A stretch of DNA of 64,000 bases. It comes from Leucosporidium creatinivorum (taxonomy: Eukaryota; Basidiomycota; Microbotryomycetes; Leucosporidiales; Leucosporidiaceae). Position 1 is the first letter of the stretch. Each line of letters opens with the position of its first letter. The translations under genes were made by a program, and so were the position numbers. The notes below the pieces were generated by a model. That model saw only the letters and a program-made list of their open reading frames with translations, had not been told where the DNA came from and did not search any database. The DNA is taken from assembly GCA_001600635.1 (NCBI GenBank), contig BCKL01000001.1, positions 1,663,216 to 1,727,215 of the forward strand, written 5' to 3'. Of this stretch, positions 60,206 through 64,000 are shown in pieces.

Positions 60206-61358
60206 ATGCTCTTTCGCCGCGCACCACTACAGCAACTCCTCCGACCTCACGCGCCTGCTACTCGGCTACAGCTCTACCGCTTCATGTCGACCACTCCCTC
60301 CGCCAACGACTCCGCGCGTCCCCGGGCGACTCCAGAGCAAGTGCAGCAGCTGGGCACTTTCTCGACTTGCGAAGTGGGTCTCTGTACAGACGCAGCCCCT
60401 TTGGATTGTCTAGCTAATTCTGCTGCTCTTCCACAGATCTCAGACGCTCTCCTCAAGCTGAAGCAGCCGGGTGGGGGCTATCTGCCGGATCTCGAGGTGT
60501 TCAGCAAGGGAAGTGAGGGGACGGTTGTAGGCGAGGCTTACACGGTCAAGGTGAGCTGTCTGTGCTCTGTAATTTTGGGCCGACGCTGACCCAGAGCGAG
60601 CAGATGGTGGATCAGCGAGATACCGAGGCGCCCAAGTTGGAGGGTCATTTCGTGCGTCGCTGCCTCGCCTGAGCATTTTTAAGGAAGCTAATGAGTACTA
60701 CACAGGTCGACCTCGCACCCGAAGGTAGCGTCATGGTCATCTCTTCGCCTTCCCGTGAGTTTCGGTCGGCCTTCGAGCTTGCGCCGAGGGCGATGAAGCT
60801 GACCTCACTACTCTACAGACGTCAAATCCGCTTCTTTTGGAGGCCTGCTAGGCGCTGGAGCTTCAGTCAAGGGCGTCAAGGGCGTAGTGATTGATGGGAG
60901 GTGTCGCGACCTCGGCGAGCTGAGGGGATTGAAGCTGCCAGTGAGTGGAGGATTTACTCGCGTCTCGCTTCTCCAGCATAGAAAGCTTGATTTGACGCGC
61001 ACCGCATTGCCTGCAACAGGTCTTCGCTCGCGGTCACTCGACCCTCGGCCAATCCCCCTTTACCCGCCCCTCGGCCGTCCAAATCCCGCTCACCATCTCG
61101 CCGCTCTTTCCCTCCCCACCACCCTCTTCCTCCAACACTCCCACCTCGACTTGGCCTTCCATTGAAGTTCACCCGGGCGACCTCGTCCTCGCCGACGAGG
61201 ATGGAGTGGTCGTCGTCCCCTCCCCGATGATCTCGGAGGTCTTGGAAGCGGCAGCAGAGGGGAAAGAAGTGGATGAGAAGTGTAGGCAGGATATCCTGGA
61301 GGGGAAGGGAGTCAAGGAGACGTTTGCCAAGTGGCGAGGGGCGACCAAGAAGCATTGA
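60206..61358 (+). CDS. RraA-like / HMG-aldolase-family protein with mitochondrial-type leader
   Basis: Six exons: 60206-60373, 60437-60550, 60604-60651, 60706-60754, 60819-60940, 61020-61358; 279 residues. The fold signatures are FSTCEISDALLKL at the start, a glycine-rich GGLLGAGASVKGVKGVVIDGRCRDLGEL core (the G-x-R-D substrate/metal site), VFARGHSTLGQSP and DLVLADEDGVVVVP near the end. Members are class II pyruvate aldolases (4-hydroxy-4-methyl-2-oxoglutarate aldolase, oxaloacetate decarboxylase) or RNase E regulators in bacteria; in fungi the substrate is generally unknown. The first 26 residues (RRAPLQQLLRPHAPATRLQ and so on) have many Arg and no acids, followed by Met27 (MSTTPS). Mitochondrial targeting with a second cytosolic start is plausible. 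Confidence 0.8.
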
Positions 61359-62796
61359 GGACGGCTTCGGAGACGGGCTCGCCTTAGCTTCAAGTCGAAC
61401 GAGATGAGTTTTAGACTGCTATCGAGGAGCGCAAAGAATGTAAGCATACATTCCAGCACTACTGTGTTTCACTTTGAGCAACTCGGCTGCTCTACATCGA
61501 CCCGCAAGCGAGAGAATAGAGCTCGGCGCTGGCGAAGAGGGAGGGCAAAGGGCCGCTACGAGGCTTATGTACTGCTCCTGATTAATTGAGGTTTGGACAC
61601 ACTAAACTTGCAGTATCCTTGGAGGGGCTGAGCTCAAGACCGAGGTCATGTAGTCGGACAGGAGGTGCAGAAACTGTTTGTCAGTCTCCGCCGGCAGCAG
61701 CGCGCCCTTTCCCTCTCACTCAACCCTCGACAACTCTCCCCCGCCGCCATCCTCTTCGACGAGCAGGGTACAGCAGCAATCAGTAGCATTGCCTTCAGTG
61801 AATCGTCGAGGTTCACATACACCTCCCCCGCCTGTCCCGAGCGACAGAGCAGAGAGAGAGAGCCGGCCAATGTCGGTTTGGAGCTCTCCCGGTCGGCGGT
61901 TCGGAATGCTTTCGCTGCTGCACCTCGTGGCGACGGTGCTGCACAGGAGGGTCAATCTCTACTGCCCGAATGTCGCTCTACCACACTTCAACGAGCCAAA
62001 GCCCTCTTCTGGCGGTACAGCTCGCGTCGACCGGGAACTGCTTGGAAGAGCGGGAGCGAGATGGAAGGAAGTGCTTCGGCGTTGAGACCTAGGGACGCCT
62101 GTGAGTAGACTGAACTGGCGTCGAGTGAGCTTTGAGGGTGCCAACCGCTTCGGCGAAGGCTTCGGCGCGCTTTGCTAGGCCAGCCGGGCTCGCTTTCGCC
62201 GCCGAGGACAGTCGGAGGGTCGCCGTGGATCTTCAAGATTCCGCTAAGCTCGCCTGCGATGGTCTGCATCCTCTGCCACGCCCTGCACGCCTTCGCAGCA
62301 TCCTCCAGCCCTCCCTCGCTGGGGTCGCTCGGCGCTCGGCGCCTCGGTCGAGGCGTAGGAGAGCTTTCAGGCTGCTGTTCGGGTTCCGTACTATCTTATC
62401 ATCTGCTCACAGCAACCAGCTTGACTTCAAACCGTGTCTCGAGTGCTACAGCTAGGGCGTGACCTCCGCCGCCTCACTCAACCAGCTCTTTGCTTCCTAC
62501 CACATCCTCGCCTCGTCTTCCCGTCTCTCTCCTCACCTACAACAGCACCACTAGCAGCAGATCTCACGCCAACACCCCTCGGAGCTACTCTCCTCGTACG
62601 TGACTGCTCAGCTACAGCCTCTGCGCTTACGCGACGCTTTCAGAGCCAACAAGCTGACCTCGCTTGCCGCGCTCTCCTACAGAATCACCACACGCGTCAC
62701 CACCTCACTCTCCTACACCAACCGCTCACCAACCTCTCTACTGCGCTCTTTACCACACTCTTTCACCTCTTCAACGACCTCACACCTCCGCCTCTC
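61359..62796. other. intergenic stretch with weak coding candidates
   Basis: Two overlapping plus-strand frames, 61665-62108 and 61678-62085 (135 codons, Ser/Pro-rich with TPPPPVPSD), could be a small gene but have no recognisable domain or splice pattern. The 3' part (62580-62680) holds a GTACGTGACTG...GCTGACC...CCTACAG arrangement, probably an intron in the leader of the kinase-like gene. Confidence 0.35.
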
Positions 62797-63671
62797 ATGC
62801 CCCGCCCCTCCTCCCACACCGCCGACATCAGCTCCGACGATGGTTCGCCGCTCGACGTCTCTGACCTCTCTGACGTCGTAGCCGACCGCTACCCCTCCCC
62901 CACTGCCGACGACTCGCTCGACTCCGCCTCTCAACTCAGCCCCGACATCCGTCCCCCCTCGCCCGCCTCGTCGTCGTTCAACGAGGGTTCCGTGGCCGAG
63001 GACGACTCGGAAGAAGCATTCTTCACTCGCCGCTTGCCAGATTCGGACGATGATGGGCAAGATGATGTCGAAGTTCAGTGGAGCGGCGCTCAGGTCGAGC
63101 AGCAGTCGGAAGGAGGGGAGAGTGGCGAGGTCGGCGAGGGAGCAGGGGATGACTCGAAGCACTGCGACGGAAATGCGGTCGAGGACCTTGATCTCAGCGT
63201 TCTCCCTTTTCTCCCCTTTACTTTCCAATGCTCGACGAGGCGCGTCTGGAAGAAGGGCGAAATGACAGTCGCCCGCCTGCAGCGCGACGATCCGTTCTGG
63301 GGCGCCTGGTCAATCAAGAAGGTTCTGAGGCATGTGAGTTGTCTCTGCTGCTCGCCTCATCGTTCCAAACTGACCCATCTCGGCTCGCAGGGTCACTCGT
63401 CGGTCGTCTACCTCGGCGAGCACCACCTCGGCGCAGTGAGGGCGATCAAGGTCACTAAGGTGACTTGCTGTGGAGTCTCCTCTTCTCGTCAGACGTGCTC
63501 ACTCGCCACATTGCCCAGGAACCCTCCAGCACAGCCGAGCACAACCTGTACCAGGGGTTCCAATGTCAATCGCTCATCAAGGGTCCCGGAGTCGCCTCGG
63601 TCGACTTGTTCGGCTACTTCGAACTTCTTAGCAAACGTCACGGCTTCATTATGATGCCTCAGCTTCGCGGA
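62797..63671 (+). pseudogene. truncated protein kinase-like gene (N-lobe only)
   Basis: Exons 62797-63333, 63391-63459 and 63519-63671. A Ser/Asp/Glu-rich N-terminus of about 150 residues precedes a kinase N-lobe. The nucleotide loop is GHSSVVYLGEHHLGAVRAIKV with the catalytic Lys. An alpha-C-type helix with EHNLYQGF and a hinge GFIMMPQLRG follow. After the hinge a GTACGT donor leads into sequence that still resembles the alpha-E helix (LVEAVHDA) but then meets stops. No HRD/HGD catalytic loop, DFG or APE follows in the remaining 300 bases in any frame. It is either a 3'-truncated copy or a pseudogene. The frame upstream of 62797 is also open; I prefer this ATG because protein-like composition begins here. 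Confidence 0.55.
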
Positions 63672-64000
63672 GTACGTCGCGGTTCTGCTCTCTCGGCGCT
63701 TCGAGTCTAACTCGGTCCAATCTCGTTGAAGCCGTTCACGACGCGAGGCGGGAGATGTAGCTGAATTGGGCGGCCTGCCGTACATTTCGATGAGCTGATA
63801 AAAACTACAAGTTGATAAAACTATACGGAGGGCCAGTGAAACCTGCCCCTGCAGGGAAACTGTCCGCCCCGTGGTCAACGAGAGTAGCCGAGACGAGAAG
63901 GGGAGCGAGACTGAGAAGGGGAGATGAGACCGAGCCAAGGGAGAGAGAGCCGAGAGGCGAAGGAAGTGTGAGATAAAGAGAGAAAAGAAGGGAAGGAGGG
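63672..64000. other. 3' end of window, no gene
   Basis: After a short alpha-E-like remnant near 63715-63745 the sequence becomes GA-rich toward the end (AGGGAGAGAGAGCC type). No continuation of the kinase domain is seen. Confidence 0.5.

Noticed and set aside
61665-62108. Two overlapping Ser/Pro-rich open frames as a gene
   Set aside because: Neither has a recognisable domain, conserved neighbour or splice pattern, so I left them as a weak candidate only.

Overview
The window looks like nuclear DNA of a basidiomycete yeast or fungus. It is GC-rich, genes are packed on both strands, and almost every gene is cut by many short introns (mostly 50-140 bases) that start GTGAGT/GTGCGT/GTTCGT and carry a strong GCTGAC or CTAAC branch point shortly before CAG or TAG. 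A Microbotryomycetes-type genome (Rhodotorula/Leucosporidium relatives) is my best guess; that is inference from gene style, not a marker gene. Exon structures were worked out by hand from splice signals, reading frame and protein-family sense. Where total coding length is given, it is a multiple of three.

Layout. 1-5 kb: a Ser/acidic-rich protein broken at an ambiguous base, a tandem pair of F-box-type paralogues (the first lacking its 5' end), and a stray 5' fragment of a septin gene. 5-15.5 kb: housekeeping genes, CWF19L1/Drn1 (splicing), RPA70 (replication) and an insulin-degrading-enzyme/Ste23 protease. 15.7-19 kb: a fringe-like glycosyltransferase and a tiny DASH/Dad2-like protein. 19.9-24 kb: two DUF7918-family genes and a duplicated noncoding block. 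24-34.6 kb: a coiled-coil protein, LETM1/Mdm38, a protein joining an NDPK-like domain to eight short repeats, and an F-box protein. 34.8-44.8 kb: a large adaptin (AP-4 epsilon-like), a Rib2-type deaminase and SCAP. 45.7-50.8 kb: a single-pass membrane protein and a nucleotide-sugar transporter. 51-56 kb: a decayed copy of the ATP2 3' end, a second copy of the noncoding block and two more DUF7918 genes. 56.5-64 kb: ATP synthase beta (ATP2), an RraA-like aldolase-fold protein and a kinase gene that stops inside its catalytic domain.

The conserved genes are unrelated single-copy neighbours covering splicing, replication, sterol sensing, trafficking and mitochondrial function. The accessory part is the more interesting one. 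Four DUF7918 paralogues sit in two clusters about 30 kb apart. Three share a C-terminal tail with a coiled coil, SUMO-acceptor-like psi-K-x-E sites and two SUMO-interaction-like motifs. Two of them lie beside near-copies of a noncoding block that contains 329 identical bases. Partial copies of a septin, ATP2 and a kinase mark the same accessory stretches as places of repeated partial duplication.
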